Assembly: GCA_963695375.1 (NCBI GenBank)
Contig: OY968767.1
Span: 1,178,001 to 1,242,000, forward strand
DNA length: 64,000 nt
From: JACCVL01 sp963695375
GTDB taxonomy: Bacteria; Actinomycetota; Actinomycetes; Propionibacteriales; Nocardioidaceae
Reading direction: 5' to 3'
The first letter of the stretch is position 1. Each line of letters opens with the position of its first letter. Positions 56,027 through 63,705 of this stretch are shown piece by piece. Position numbers and translations under genes: made by a program. The notes under the pieces were generated by a model, which did not search any database, was not told the origin of the DNA, and saw nothing but the letters and a program-made list of their open reading frames with translations.

Positions 56027-57114
56027 CGCTCGAGGATGCTCGACTCGGCCAGCCGGGACAGCCCCTCCCGCACGGTCCGGGCCCGCAGCTCACCGACTCC
56101 CTCGACCCGCTGCAGGTCCTCCGTGCTGGCGGCGAGCAGCTTCTGCAGGTTGCCGAAATGGTCGACGAGTCGCTCGACGACGGGAGCGGGCAGCCGGGGC
56201 ACCTTGGCCAGCAGCCGGTACCCGCGGGGGGACAGCGCGGTGTCCAGGTGCTCGCTCACCCCCAGACCGGCCGCCCGCGCCACCGACGCGACGTCGACCA
56301 GCTCACTGGGATCGAGCGCGGACAACGCCTCCAGCACCGACTCCACCGGTGTCCCGCGGCGCCCGTTCGGTACGTAGTCGCGGACCACCTGGAGCTGGTC
56401 GACGTCGACGCCGGCGACCAGCTCCTCGAGCTGGAGGGACAGCAGCCGACCGTCCGCACCGAGCTCGAGCACGTAGCCGTCGATCTCCCGGGCGATGCGG
56501 ACCACCATCTCCATCCGCTGCGCGACCACCGCCACGTCGCGCACGGTGACCAGGTCCTCGATCTCCAGCGCGGACAGCGCCCCGGACACCTCGTCCAGGC
56601 GCATCTTGTAGCGCTCCAGGGTGGCCAGCGCCTGGTTGGCCCGGGACAGGATCGCGCCGGTGTCCTCGAGGACGTAGCGGGTGCCGCCGACGTACAGAGC
56701 GATGATCTGCATGGACTGACTGACCGAGATCACCGGAAGCCCGGTCTGCCGCGCGACCCGATCGGCGGTCCGATGCCGGGTGCCGGCCTCGTCGGTGTGG
56801 ATCGACGGGTCCGGCATCAGGTGCACCGCCGCCCGGAGGATCCGGGTGGCGTCCTTGTCCAGCAGGATGGCGCCGTCCATCTTGGCCAGCTCGCGCATAC
56901 CGGTGGCGGTGAACGGCACGTCCAGGGCGAAGCCGCCGGTGGAGATGGACTCCACGATGCGGTCCTGCCCGAGGACGACGAGGGCTCCGGTGCGGCCGCG
57001 CAGCACGCGTTCCAGCCCCTCCCGCAGCGCCGTCCCGGGTGCCACCGACATCAGGGTGGAGCGCAGCCGCACCTCCTCGGTGGATCGCTCGACGGGCCGA
57101 TCGATGCTCGCCAC
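56017..57114 (-). CDS. disA: DNA integrity scanning diadenylate cyclase
   Basis: A 365-residue protein that makes the second messenger c-di-AMP and stalls on branched DNA. The N-terminal DAC domain has the catalytic motifs MDGAILLDKDA (DGA) and GTRHRTADRVA (RHR), with QTGLPVISVSQSMQIIALYV behind. A central helical linker and a C-terminal tandem helix-hairpin-helix (DLQRVEGVGELRARTVREGL) follow. GTG 57114 has GGGAGGG nine bases upstream. It is adjacent to radA, as in Bacillus where RadA modulates DisA. Its 3' end overlaps the convergent exported-protein gene by about ten bases in the corrected frame. Confidence 0.96.
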   Translation of the reverse strand: MASIDRPVERSTEEVRLRSTLMSVAPGTALREGLERVLRGRTGALVVLGQDRIVESISTGGFALDVPFTATGMRELAKMDGAILLDKDATRILRAAVHLMPDPSIHTDEAGTRHRTADRVARQTGLPVISVSQSMQIIALYVGGTRYVLEDTGAILSRANQALATLERYKMRLDEVSGALSALEIEDLVTVRDVAVVAQRMEMVVRIAREIDGYVLELGADGRLLSLQLEELVAGVDVDQLQVVRDYVPNGRRGTPVESVLEALSALDPSELVDVASVARAAGLGVSEHLDTALSPRGYRLLAKVPRLPAPVVERLVDHFGNLQKLLAASTEDLQRVEGVGELRARTVREGLSRLAESSILERYV

Positions 57115-57167
57115 GTCCGTCCCTCCCGCGCTCAGGCGCCTGCGTGGGCTGATGTCCCGGTCGGAGT

Positions 57168-58691
57168 CTAGGGCGTCGGACTCTCCTGCGGGACCACGCT
57201 GAGCCGGGGAACGCGCGGCTGACCGTGGTTCGGTGCCACCGTGGCCGGAGCGGGCCCGTCGAGCAGTCCCACCACCTCCAGCGCGGCACGGACGTCGGCA
57301 ACTGCGATGGTGCGCAGTCCCTCGACACGTGGCTGCTCGTCGGTGCCTCCGGATGCGGGCACCAGGGCCGTCCGGAAGCCGAGACGGGCCGCCTCTGCCA
57401 GCCGCTGGGGGAGGTTCGGGACCCGGCGGACCTCACCGGCCAGGCCGACCTCGCCGAGGGCGACGAGGTCGGTGGCGACGACGGTGTCGGACCCGGCGGA
57501 GGCGGTCGCGATGGCGACCGCCAGGTCGGCTGCCGGCTCGGACACCCGTGCGCCGCCGACGGTCGCCAGGTAGACGTCGGCGGACCCGAGCTGCAGGCGC
57601 ACCCGCCGCTGCAGGACGGCCAGCACCATCGCGGTGCGTCCGGGGTCGAGACCGCTGGTCGCCCGCCGCGGAGTGGGCAGCGGGCTGGGTGCCACCAGGG
57701 CCTGCACCTCCGCGAGCAGGGGTCGGCGTCCCTCCATCGTGACCGTCACGCAGGTGCCGGCCACCGGCTCGCCGTGCCGGGAGACGAACAGCCCGGTCGG
57801 GTCGGTGATCTGCACGATGCCGTCGGCCGACAGCTCGAAGCAGCCGACCTCGTCGTCCGGTCCGAACCGGTTCTTGACCGCGCGGACGAACCGGAGCCGG
57901 GACGCCCGCTCGCCCTCGAAGTGCAGCACCACGTCGACGATGTGCTCCATCACCCGGGGGCCGGCGATCGCGCCGTCCTTGGTCACGTGGCCCACCATCA
58001 GGATCGGCAGGTCGCGACGCTTCGCGACCTGGACCAGGGTGCCGGCGACCTCGCGGACCTGCGTGATCCCGCCGGGGGTGCCCTCGACCTCACCGGACCC
58101 GATCGTCTGGACCGAGTCGACCACGAGCAGGCTCGGGCGGACCTGATCCACGTGGGTCAGCACCGCGGCGAGGTCGGTCTCGGCCGCCAGGTACAGCTCC
58201 TCGTGGACCGCGCCGGTGCGTTCGGCGCGCAGCCGGACCTGTGCCGCCGACTCCTCGCCGGTGACGTAGAGCGTGCGCCGGCCGGACGCCGCCCATCGGG
58301 CCGCGACCGCGAGCAGCAGCGTGGACTTGCCGACGCCGGGCTCGCCGGCGAGCAGCAGGGCTGCACCCGGCACGACTCCACCACCGAGCACCCGGTCCAG
58401 CTCGTCGACCCCCGACGGGACCGCCCGGGTCAGCTCGGCGCCGATCTCGGTCATCGGCCGTGCCGCGGCAGTCACCGCGCCCGGGCTGGTGCCGGTGCGT
58501 CGGGCGCCGGGGCGGGCCTCCTCGACCGTTCCCCAGGCCTGACACTCACCGCACCGACCGACCCACTTCGGCGTGTGCCAGCCGCACTCGACGCAGCGGT
58601 GGGTGCCGCTGCCACGAGCCCCGCGGGTCGGCAGCTCAGGGGAGGGCGCCGCGGCTGGCTGCCCAGCTGGTCGTCGAGAGGTCTCGCGCAC
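57168..58691 (-). CDS. radA: DNA repair protein RadA
   Basis: A 507-residue RecA-like ATPase that helps branch migration in recombination. The N-terminal zinc finger is CVECGWHTPKWVGRCGEC, the Walker A LLLAGEPGVGKSTLLLAVAA, and the RadA-specific KNRFG motif occurs in AVKNRFGPDDEVG. The C-terminal Lon-like domain includes GSADVYLATVGGARVSEPAA and LGEVGLAGEVRRVPNLPQRL. GTG 58691 has a leaderless -10 seven bases upstream. A longer start at 58721 would overlap the preceding gene. It is followed by disA after 53 bp. Confidence 0.95.
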   Translation of the reverse strand: MRETSRRPAGQPAAAPSPELPTRGARGSGTHRCVECGWHTPKWVGRCGECQAWGTVEEARPGARRTGTSPGAVTAAARPMTEIGAELTRAVPSGVDELDRVLGGGVVPGAALLLAGEPGVGKSTLLLAVAARWAASGRRTLYVTGEESAAQVRLRAERTGAVHEELYLAAETDLAAVLTHVDQVRPSLLVVDSVQTIGSGEVEGTPGGITQVREVAGTLVQVAKRRDLPILMVGHVTKDGAIAGPRVMEHIVDVVLHFEGERASRLRFVRAVKNRFGPDDEVGCFELSADGIVQITDPTGLFVSRHGEPVAGTCVTVTMEGRRPLLAEVQALVAPSPLPTPRRATSGLDPGRTAMVLAVLQRRVRLQLGSADVYLATVGGARVSEPAADLAVAIATASAGSDTVVATDLVALGEVGLAGEVRRVPNLPQRLAEAARLGFRTALVPASGGTDEQPRVEGLRTIAVADVRAALEVVGLLDGPAPATVAPNHGQPRVPRLSVVPQESPTP

Positions 58692-58698
58692 GGCCCCG

Positions 58699-58704
58699 AC
58701 GCTA
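58699..58704 (-). promoter_or_regulatory. TAGCGT -10 hexamer of radA, built on the stop codon of the upstream gene
   Basis: On the minus strand TAGCGT starts with the TAG stop of the methyltransferase gene (58702-58704) and ends 7 nt before the radA GTG. Confidence 0.45.
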
Positions 58705-59418
58705 TGCCAGCCGGCCGACATCGCGGCGGCGCCACCACAGGTTGACCGCGTAGTCGATCTCGAGGCCGTGATGCTCGGCGAGGGCGGGCTCTGCCACGGC
58801 GGGCGGAAGCTCGATCCGCAGCACCGCCTCGAGGTCCGCGCGACGCTCGAAGCGCCAGCAGGTGGCGACCGGCCGGCGGGTCCAGCCGTGGCTGGACCAG
58901 AACCGCTCGACGGTGTCCGGGTCGTAGTCCGGGTGTGCCCGGCGGAACCACCCGGCGAACGTGCCGCTGCGGACGTCGTGGTCGATCACGAACGCGGCGC
59001 CGCCCGGCGCGAGCACCCGGTCGATCTCGGCGAGCCCGGGCTCGCACCCGGGCCCGAAGAAGTACGCCCAACGGGCGTGCGCGACGTCGGTGCTCGCGTT
59101 CGGCAACGGGACCGACTGAGCGGTGCCTCGCAGGACGCGGATGCCGGGCAGACCTCGACATCGGCGCCGGGCGATGCGAACCAGATCGGGGTGCGGCTCC
59201 ACGCCCACCACGCCCGCGGCGTCGGCTGCGAACCGGGGCAGGTGGAAGCCGGTGCCGCAGCCGATGTCGAGGACCCGCGCCCCGGACCAGTCCCGGACCG
59301 CTCGGAGCGCCCGCTCGATGTGGCCGTCCGGGTCGACCGCCCGGTTCTCGGTCTCGTAGGTCGCCGGGTGCTGCCAGATGTTGGGGCTGGGGATCGCCCC
59401 GGCCGCGATGCCCCTCAG
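58702..59418 (-). CDS. Class I SAM-dependent methyltransferase
   Basis: A protein of about 238 residues. The SAM-binding motif ARVLDIGCGTGFHLPRFAAD, the acidic strand end VVGVEPHPDLVRIA and STDVAHARWAYFFGPGCEPG belong to the methyltransferase 11 group. The N-terminal PSPNIWQHPATYETENRAVD matches relatives that begin about ten residues earlier. No ATG, GTG or TTG lies in that interval; CTG 59418, which overlaps the stop of the preceding gene as CTGA, is the best start. The frame's first ATG (59637) would overlap the neighbour by over 200 bp and adds Arg-rich nonsense. Substrate unknown. Confidence 0.75.
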   Translation of the reverse strand: MRGIAAGAIPSPNIWQHPATYETENRAVDPDGHIERALRAVRDWSGARVLDIGCGTGFHLPRFAADAAGVVGVEPHPDLVRIARRRCRGLPGIRVLRGTAQSVPLPNASTDVAHARWAYFFGPGCEPGLAEIDRVLAPGGAAFVIDHDVRSGTFAGWFRRAHPDYDPDTVERFWSSHGWTRRPVATCWRFERRADLEAVLRIELPPAVAEPALAEHHGLEIDYAVNLWWRRRDVGRLA

Positions 59419-60053
59419 AGCCGGACGGTCCCGGTCGGGGTGGACAGCAGCACGGCGACGATGCCCGGCCGGCCGGCCGGGTCGACCCACTCGACGTCGA
59501 TCTCCTCCAGCGCGTCCAGCGCCGGTTGCCCCAGCCAGTCCGCCACCATCGCGGGGTCGCCCGCGATCTCGACCGCGCGCAGCGCGACGGCTCCACTGGC
59601 GCCGTAGGACGGGTGCCGGGTGCCGTCGGTCTCCCACTCCACCACGAACGGCAGCTCCGGGTCGGTCAGCAGATCCTTGACTCCCAGCTGCTTCCAGCGC
59701 AGCTCGAACCCGTCCGGCAGCCGGCGGTTGCCCGGCACCGACGTGCGGCCCACCCGCTCCTCGACCGGCCTGATGTCGGCGACGGACACCACCCAGCCGA
59801 GCCAGCCGCCGCCCTGTGCCGACCGCTGCCGGACCAGCTGACCGAACGGAGCCTTGTCGGAGGCCGGGTGGTCCAGCACGGCGACCACCTCGAGGTAGTG
59901 ACCGTTGGCCAGGGGCAACACCCGGTTGCGGGTGCCGAAGCGAGGGTGGATGCCACCGTCGAGGAACTCCTCACCGATCGACGCGGACAGCTGACGCGCG
60001 GTCGCATCCAGCCCGTCGGGCCCGGCCGCGAAGGAGAGGTGGTCCAGGTGCAT
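59415..60053 (-). CDS. VOC-superfamily (glyoxalase-like) protein
   Basis: A 212-residue protein beginning MHLDHLSFAAGPDGLDATAR, the pattern of the glyoxalase_3/DUF3888-like VOC proteins with an N-terminal metal-type His. It continues GGIHPRFGTRNRVLPLANGH and YLEVVAVLDHPASDKAPFGQ, whose Glu may be a second ligand. A second half repeats the beta-alpha-beta fold at a lower similarity. Substrate unknown. The stop overlaps the methyltransferase start, so the two genes are likely co-expressed. Confidence 0.8.
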   Translation of the reverse strand: MHLDHLSFAAGPDGLDATARQLSASIGEEFLDGGIHPRFGTRNRVLPLANGHYLEVVAVLDHPASDKAPFGQLVRQRSAQGGGWLGWVVSVADIRPVEERVGRTSVPGNRRLPDGFELRWKQLGVKDLLTDPELPFVVEWETDGTRHPSYGASGAVALRAVEIAGDPAMVADWLGQPALDALEEIDVEWVDPAGRPGIVAVLLSTPTGTVRL

Positions 60054-60109
60054 GCCAACCGATTGTGGACCTGCGGGGTGGCCGGCCGGACGCCGGGGTG
60101 GCGCGGCGC

Positions 60110-60859
60110 TCAGGCCTGGCGGGCGGCGGTGGCCGGGTGCAGCGTGAGCAGGTCGCGCCGCGACAGGTGCTCCTCGCACAACGGCACCAGCACGTCGTAC
60201 GCGGCCGCGCCGATCAGCTCGACCAGCTCGGCGGCGTTGGTCACGTACAACGGGTCGGGTGCCACATGGGCGTCGGTGTTCGACGAGCAGTACCAGTCGA
60301 GGTCATGCCCGCCGGGACCCCAGCCGCTGCGGGTGTACTCCTCGATCGTGATCTCCAGGTACGACGTCCCGTCGCCGCGGTCGACGTCGCGGTAGCGGCG
60401 GCGGATCGGCAGCTGCCAGCAGACGTCGGGCTTGGTGGTGAGGGGCTCCTCGCCGTGGGCCAGCGCGTAGGCGTGCAGGGCACACCCGGTGCCGCCGGCG
60501 AAGCCGGGCCGGTTGAGGAACACGCAGGCGCCGTCCACCACGCGGGTCTTGCGCTCGCCGTCGTCGTCGACCTCGACCCAGTCCTTGCGGCCCACGCCGC
60601 GCAGCTGCCAGTCCTCGTCGGTGAGGGTGCGCACCACCTTGGCCACCCGCCGCTCGTCGGCCTTGTCCGAGAAGTGCGCGCCGAGCGTGCAGCAGCCGTC
60701 GTGCGGGCGGTCGGCATAGATGCCGGGGCAGCCGTTGCCGAAGATGCACAGGTAGCGCGACGTCAGCCAGGTGAGGTCGCAGCGCAGCACCTGGTCGTCG
60801 TCGGCGGGGTCGGTGAACTCCACCCAGGCGCGGGGTGCGGACACGCTGAGCTCGGCCAC
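60110..60859 (-). CDS. Cys-rich conserved actinobacterial protein, Rv0495c-like
   Basis: A 249-residue protein of a family conserved in actinobacteria without established activity; mycobacterial Rv0495c is the relative I recognise, also next to a Ppx/GppA gene. It begins VAELSVSAPRAWVEFTDPAD and has a Cys-rich segment YLCIFGNGCPGIYADRPHDG followed by CCTLGAHFSDKADERR. More Cys occur in ACVFLNRPGF, TGCALHAY, DVCWQLPIRRR and VPLCEEHL. The spacing suggests a metal or iron-sulfur site, which is inference. GTG 60859 has a leaderless -10 (TACGGT) six bases upstream. It is divergent from the Ppx/GppA gene with a 49-bp gap. Confidence 0.82.
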   Translation of the reverse strand: MAELSVSAPRAWVEFTDPADDDQVLRCDLTWLTSRYLCIFGNGCPGIYADRPHDGCCTLGAHFSDKADERRVAKVVRTLTDEDWQLRGVGRKDWVEVDDDGERKTRVVDGACVFLNRPGFAGGTGCALHAYALAHGEEPLTTKPDVCWQLPIRRRYRDVDRGDGTSYLEITIEEYTRSGWGPGGHDLDWYCSSNTDAHVAPDPLYVTNAAELVELIGAAAYDVLVPLCEEHLSRRDLLTLHPATAARQA

Positions 60860-60865
60860 GGTGCA

Positions 60866-60871
60866 ACCGTA
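60866..60871 (-). promoter_or_regulatory. TACGGT -10 hexamer, leaderless start of Rv0495c-like gene
   Basis: On the minus strand TACGGT is followed by six bases and GTG 60859. The opposing hexamer lies 23 bp away. Confidence 0.5.
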
Positions 60872-60894
60872 GCCCGGTGGCCGCACCATCGGGC

Positions 60895-60900
60895 TAGCGT
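60895..60900 (+). promoter_or_regulatory. TAGCGT -10 hexamer, leaderless start of Ppx/GppA gene
   Basis: TAGCGT ends 8 nt before the ATG at 60909. Confidence 0.45.
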
Positions 60901-60908
60901 GTCCCTCC

Positions 60909-61829
60909 ATGCGTACCGGCGTGCTGGACATCGGGTCGAACACCGGCCACCTGCTGGTCGTCGACGCACACCGTGGCGCCGCTCCGCTGCCGGCGTACAA
61001 GTTCAAGCAGGCGCTGCGGCTGGCCGAGCACCTCGACGCCGACGGGGCGATCGACAGCGCCGGGGTGCAGGCGCTGCTGGACTTCGTCGACCAGGCGCAG
61101 AAGGTCGCCGACGACAAGGGCTGTGCGTCGGTGATCGCCTTCGCCACCTCGGCGGTCCGGGACGCGAGCAACGCCGACGAGGTGCTGGCCGAGGTCAGGC
61201 GGCGCAGCGGGGTCGAGCTGCGGGTGCTGCCGGGCGCGGACGAGGCACGGCTGACCTTCCTCGCCGTCCGCCGCTGGTTCGGCTGGTCGTCCGGTCGGCT
61301 GCTGGTCTTCGACATCGGGGGCGGGTCGCTGGAGGTGGCCGCCGGCCGCAGTGAGAGTCCCGACGTCGTGCAGTCCCTCCCGCTCGGCGCCGGCCGGCTG
61401 ACCCGCGACTTCGTGTCTGCCGGGGATGGCCCCGAGGTCGGGAGCGAGCTGCGTCGGCACGTCCGGCGCACCATTGCGCAGGACGCGGGCGACGTGCTCC
61501 GTTGGGGGGCGGCCGACCACGCGGTGGCGACCAGCAAGACGTTCCGATCGTTGGCGCGGATCTGCGGCGCAGCGCCGTCGGCGGAGGGACCGCACGTGCG
61601 CCGGTTGTTGGTCCACGAGGAGCTGCGGGACCGGCTGCCCGAGCTCGCCGCCATGCCGGTGGCGGAGATCGCCGAGCGGCCCGGGGTTTCGGCCAACCGG
61701 GCGCACCAGATCGTGGCCGGCGCGTACGTCGCTGACGCCGTGCTGGAACTGTTCGGGCTGACGCAGCTGGAGATCTGCCCGTGGGCCCTTCGTGAGGGCG
61801 TCATCCTGGAGCGGCTCGACCTGATGTGA
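60909..61829 (+). CDS. Ppx/GppA-family exopolyphosphatase
   Basis: A 306-residue ASKHA-fold phosphatase acting on polyphosphate or (p)ppGpp-type substrates. Motifs are VLDIGSNTGHLLVVDAHRG (phosphate 1), IAFATSAVRDASNADEVLAE and LLVFDIGGGSLEVAAGRSES (phosphate 2), with AVATSKTFRSLARICG further on. It is short and has no C-terminal HD-like domain, like Ppx1 of mycobacteria. The ATG start is fixed by the conserved N-terminus. Gene order with the Cys-rich protein and TIM-barrel gene is shared with mycobacteria. Confidence 0.92.
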   Translation: MRTGVLDIGSNTGHLLVVDAHRGAAPLPAYKFKQALRLAEHLDADGAIDSAGVQALLDFVDQAQKVADDKGCASVIAFATSAVRDASNADEVLAEVRRRSGVELRVLPGADEARLTFLAVRRWFGWSSGRLLVFDIGGGSLEVAAGRSESPDVVQSLPLGAGRLTRDFVSAGDGPEVGSELRRHVRRTIAQDAGDVLRWGAADHAVATSKTFRSLARICGAAPSAEGPHVRRLLVHEELRDRLPELAAMPVAEIAERPGVSANRAHQIVAGAYVADAVLELFGLTQLEICPWALREGVILERLDLM

Positions 61830-61866
61830 ACCACGACCGGCACCTGACCCGCGGGACCGCCGCCCC

Positions 61867-61872
61867 TACTCT
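61867..61872 (+). promoter_or_regulatory. TACTCT -10 hexamer, leaderless start of TIM-barrel gene
   Basis: TACTCT ends 6 nt before the GTG at 61879. Confidence 0.5.
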
Positions 61873-61878
61873 CGGAGC

Positions 61879-62727
61879 GTGCCCGCGTCCCGACCCGCAC
61901 CGACCGACCCGCCGGTCACGGTGCCCGAGGCGCGGGTCGCAGTGTCCACGGCGTCGGTCTATCCCGAGCCGCCCGAGGTGGCCTTCGCGCTGGCGAGCTC
62001 GCTCGGCTACGACGCCGTCGAGGTGATGGTCGGCATCGGGGAGAGCAGTCAGGATCTCGACGCCGTGCTCGGGATGCGGGACGAGCACCAGGTCCCGGTC
62101 GTCGCGGTGCACGCCCCGTGCCTGCTGATCACGCAGCGGGTGTGGGGCACCGATCCGTGGGAGAAGCTCGAACGCAGCGCGCAGATGGCGGCCGCGGTGG
62201 GGGCGGACACCGTGGTCGTGCACCCGCCGTTCCGGTGGCAGCGGGACTACGCCCGGGGCTTCGTGGACGGCATCGCCGAGCTCGAGTCGCGCACCGGTCT
62301 GACGTTCGCGGTCGAGAACATGTACCCCTGGCGGGCCCGCGGCCGACAGGTGCACGCGTACGCGCCGGGCTGGGACCCGGTCGAACACGAGTACGCCAAC
62401 GTGACGCTGGACCTGTCGCACACGGCCACCGCGCACGTGGACCCGGTGGCGATGGCGAGGGCCCTCGGCAGCCGGCTGGCGCACGTGCACATGGCCGACG
62501 GGACCGGGTCGGGCCGCGACGAGCACCTGGTGCCGGGGCGGGGCAGCCAGCCGTGTGCGTCGTTCTGCGAGCTGCTGGCAGCCGACGGGTTCTCCGGCCA
62601 CGTGGTGGTCGAGATCAGCACCCGCCGGGCCGAGGACCGAGGTCAGCGGGAGACCGACCTCGCCGAGGCGTTGGCGTTCACCCGGCTGCACCTGGCCGCC
62701 CGGCGGGTCGAGGGTGCCGCACCGTGA
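61879..62727 (+). CDS. Sugar phosphate isomerase/epimerase-like TIM-barrel protein
   Basis: A 282-residue protein of the xylose isomerase-like/AP endonuclease 2 TIM-barrel superfamily. Strand and metal-site motifs are VSTASVYPEPPEVAFALASS, VVAVHAPCLL, TVVVHPPFRWQR, LTFAVENMYPWRARGRQVHA (Glu), VTLDLSHTATA (Asp, His), LAHVHMADGTGSGRDEHLVP and VVVEISTRR (Glu). These would bind a divalent metal. Substrate is not predictable. The same gene follows Ppx1 in mycobacteria (the Rv0498 position), which supports a conserved but unknown link. Confidence 0.85.
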   Translation: MPASRPAPTDPPVTVPEARVAVSTASVYPEPPEVAFALASSLGYDAVEVMVGIGESSQDLDAVLGMRDEHQVPVVAVHAPCLLITQRVWGTDPWEKLERSAQMAAAVGADTVVVHPPFRWQRDYARGFVDGIAELESRTGLTFAVENMYPWRARGRQVHAYAPGWDPVEHEYANVTLDLSHTATAHVDPVAMARALGSRLAHVHMADGTGSGRDEHLVPGRGSQPCASFCELLAADGFSGHVVVEISTRRAEDRGQRETDLAEALAFTRLHLAARRVEGAAP

Positions 62728-62772
62728 GCCGTAGAGTTCGACCCCGACGGTCGAGCGCAGGAGGGTGAACGG

Positions 62773-63702
62773 GTGCTGAGGAGGTCGCTGCTGGCCCTGT
62801 CCCGCAGCAGCAGGGTCAAGCAGCTGGTCAGCACGATGCCGGTGTCGGGCGGCATCGTCGCCCGGTTCGTCGCCGGTGAGACGACCGAGCGCGCCGTGGC
62901 CGCCACCGCCGCCCTCGCCGCTGACGACCTGCAGGTCACGCTCGACCACCTGGGCGAGGACACGCTCGACCGGGCGCAGGCCGAGGCGACCGTGGACGCC
63001 TACGTGGAGCTGCTGACCGAGCTGGCCGATGCGGGGCTCACTCCCGCTGCCGAGGTGTCGGTGAAGCTGTCCGCGGTCGGCCAGGCGCTCGGGGCCGAGG
63101 GCGCGGCGATGGCGCTCGACAACGCTCGGCGGATCTGCCTCGCCGCGCGCAATGCCGGCACGACCGTGACGCTGGACATGGAGGACCACACGACGACCGA
63201 CGCGACCCTTGACGTGCTGGCCTCGCTCCGGCAGGACTTCCCCGAGACCGGCGCGGTGCTCCAGTCCTACCTCCGGCGGACCGAGGCCGACTGCAAGGAC
63301 CTCGCCTACCCGGGGTCGCGGGTGCGGCTGTGCAAGGGGGCCTACAAGGAGCCGGAGTCGGTCGCGTACCAGTCCCGCGCCGAGGTCGACGCGTCGTACG
63401 TGCGCTGTCTCAAGGTGTTGATGAACGGGTCGGGTTACCCGATGGTCGCCAGCCACGACCCCCGGCTGATCCGCATCGCCGAGATGCTCGCCGGCCGGGC
63501 CGAGCGGGACGCCAGCAGCTACGAGTTCCAGATGCTGTACGGGATCCGGCCCGACGAGCAGAAACGGCTGGTGGCGATCGGCAAGACGATGCGGGTCTAC
63601 GTGCCGTACGGCGACGAGTGGTACGGCTACCTGATGCGGCGGCTTGCGGAACGACCGCAGAACCTCGCGTTCTTCGCCCGTTCGCTGGTGAGCAAGGGCT
63701 GA
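62773..63702 (+). CDS. Proline dehydrogenase
   Basis: A 309-residue FAD-dependent TIM-barrel enzyme oxidising proline to pyrroline-5-carboxylate and passing electrons to the respiratory chain. Family motifs are VTLDMEDHTTTDATLDVL, VLQSYLRRTEADCKDLA, VRLCKGAYKEPESVAYQ, VASHDPRLIRIAEML, YEFQMLYGIRPDEQKRL and MRVYVPYGDEWYGYLMRRLA. It is the monofunctional (PutB) type; the partner P5C dehydrogenase gene is not in the window. AGGAGGG at 62759-62765 precedes the GTG, and TAGAGT at 62732-62737 could be a -10 with a short leader. Confidence 0.95.
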   Translation: MLRRSLLALSRSSRVKQLVSTMPVSGGIVARFVAGETTERAVAATAALAADDLQVTLDHLGEDTLDRAQAEATVDAYVELLTELADAGLTPAAEVSVKLSAVGQALGAEGAAMALDNARRICLAARNAGTTVTLDMEDHTTTDATLDVLASLRQDFPETGAVLQSYLRRTEADCKDLAYPGSRVRLCKGAYKEPESVAYQSRAEVDASYVRCLKVLMNGSGYPMVASHDPRLIRIAEMLAGRAERDASSYEFQMLYGIRPDEQKRLVAIGKTMRVYVPYGDEWYGYLMRRLAERPQNLAFFARSLVSKG

Positions 63703-63705
63703 TCC

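Noticed and set aside
56027..57171. Long plus-strand frame continuing from the exported-protein gene across disA
   Set aside because: It is antisense to a full-length disA with all catalytic motifs and arises only because an extra G removes the expected stop; the translated extension is low-complexity shadow sequence.
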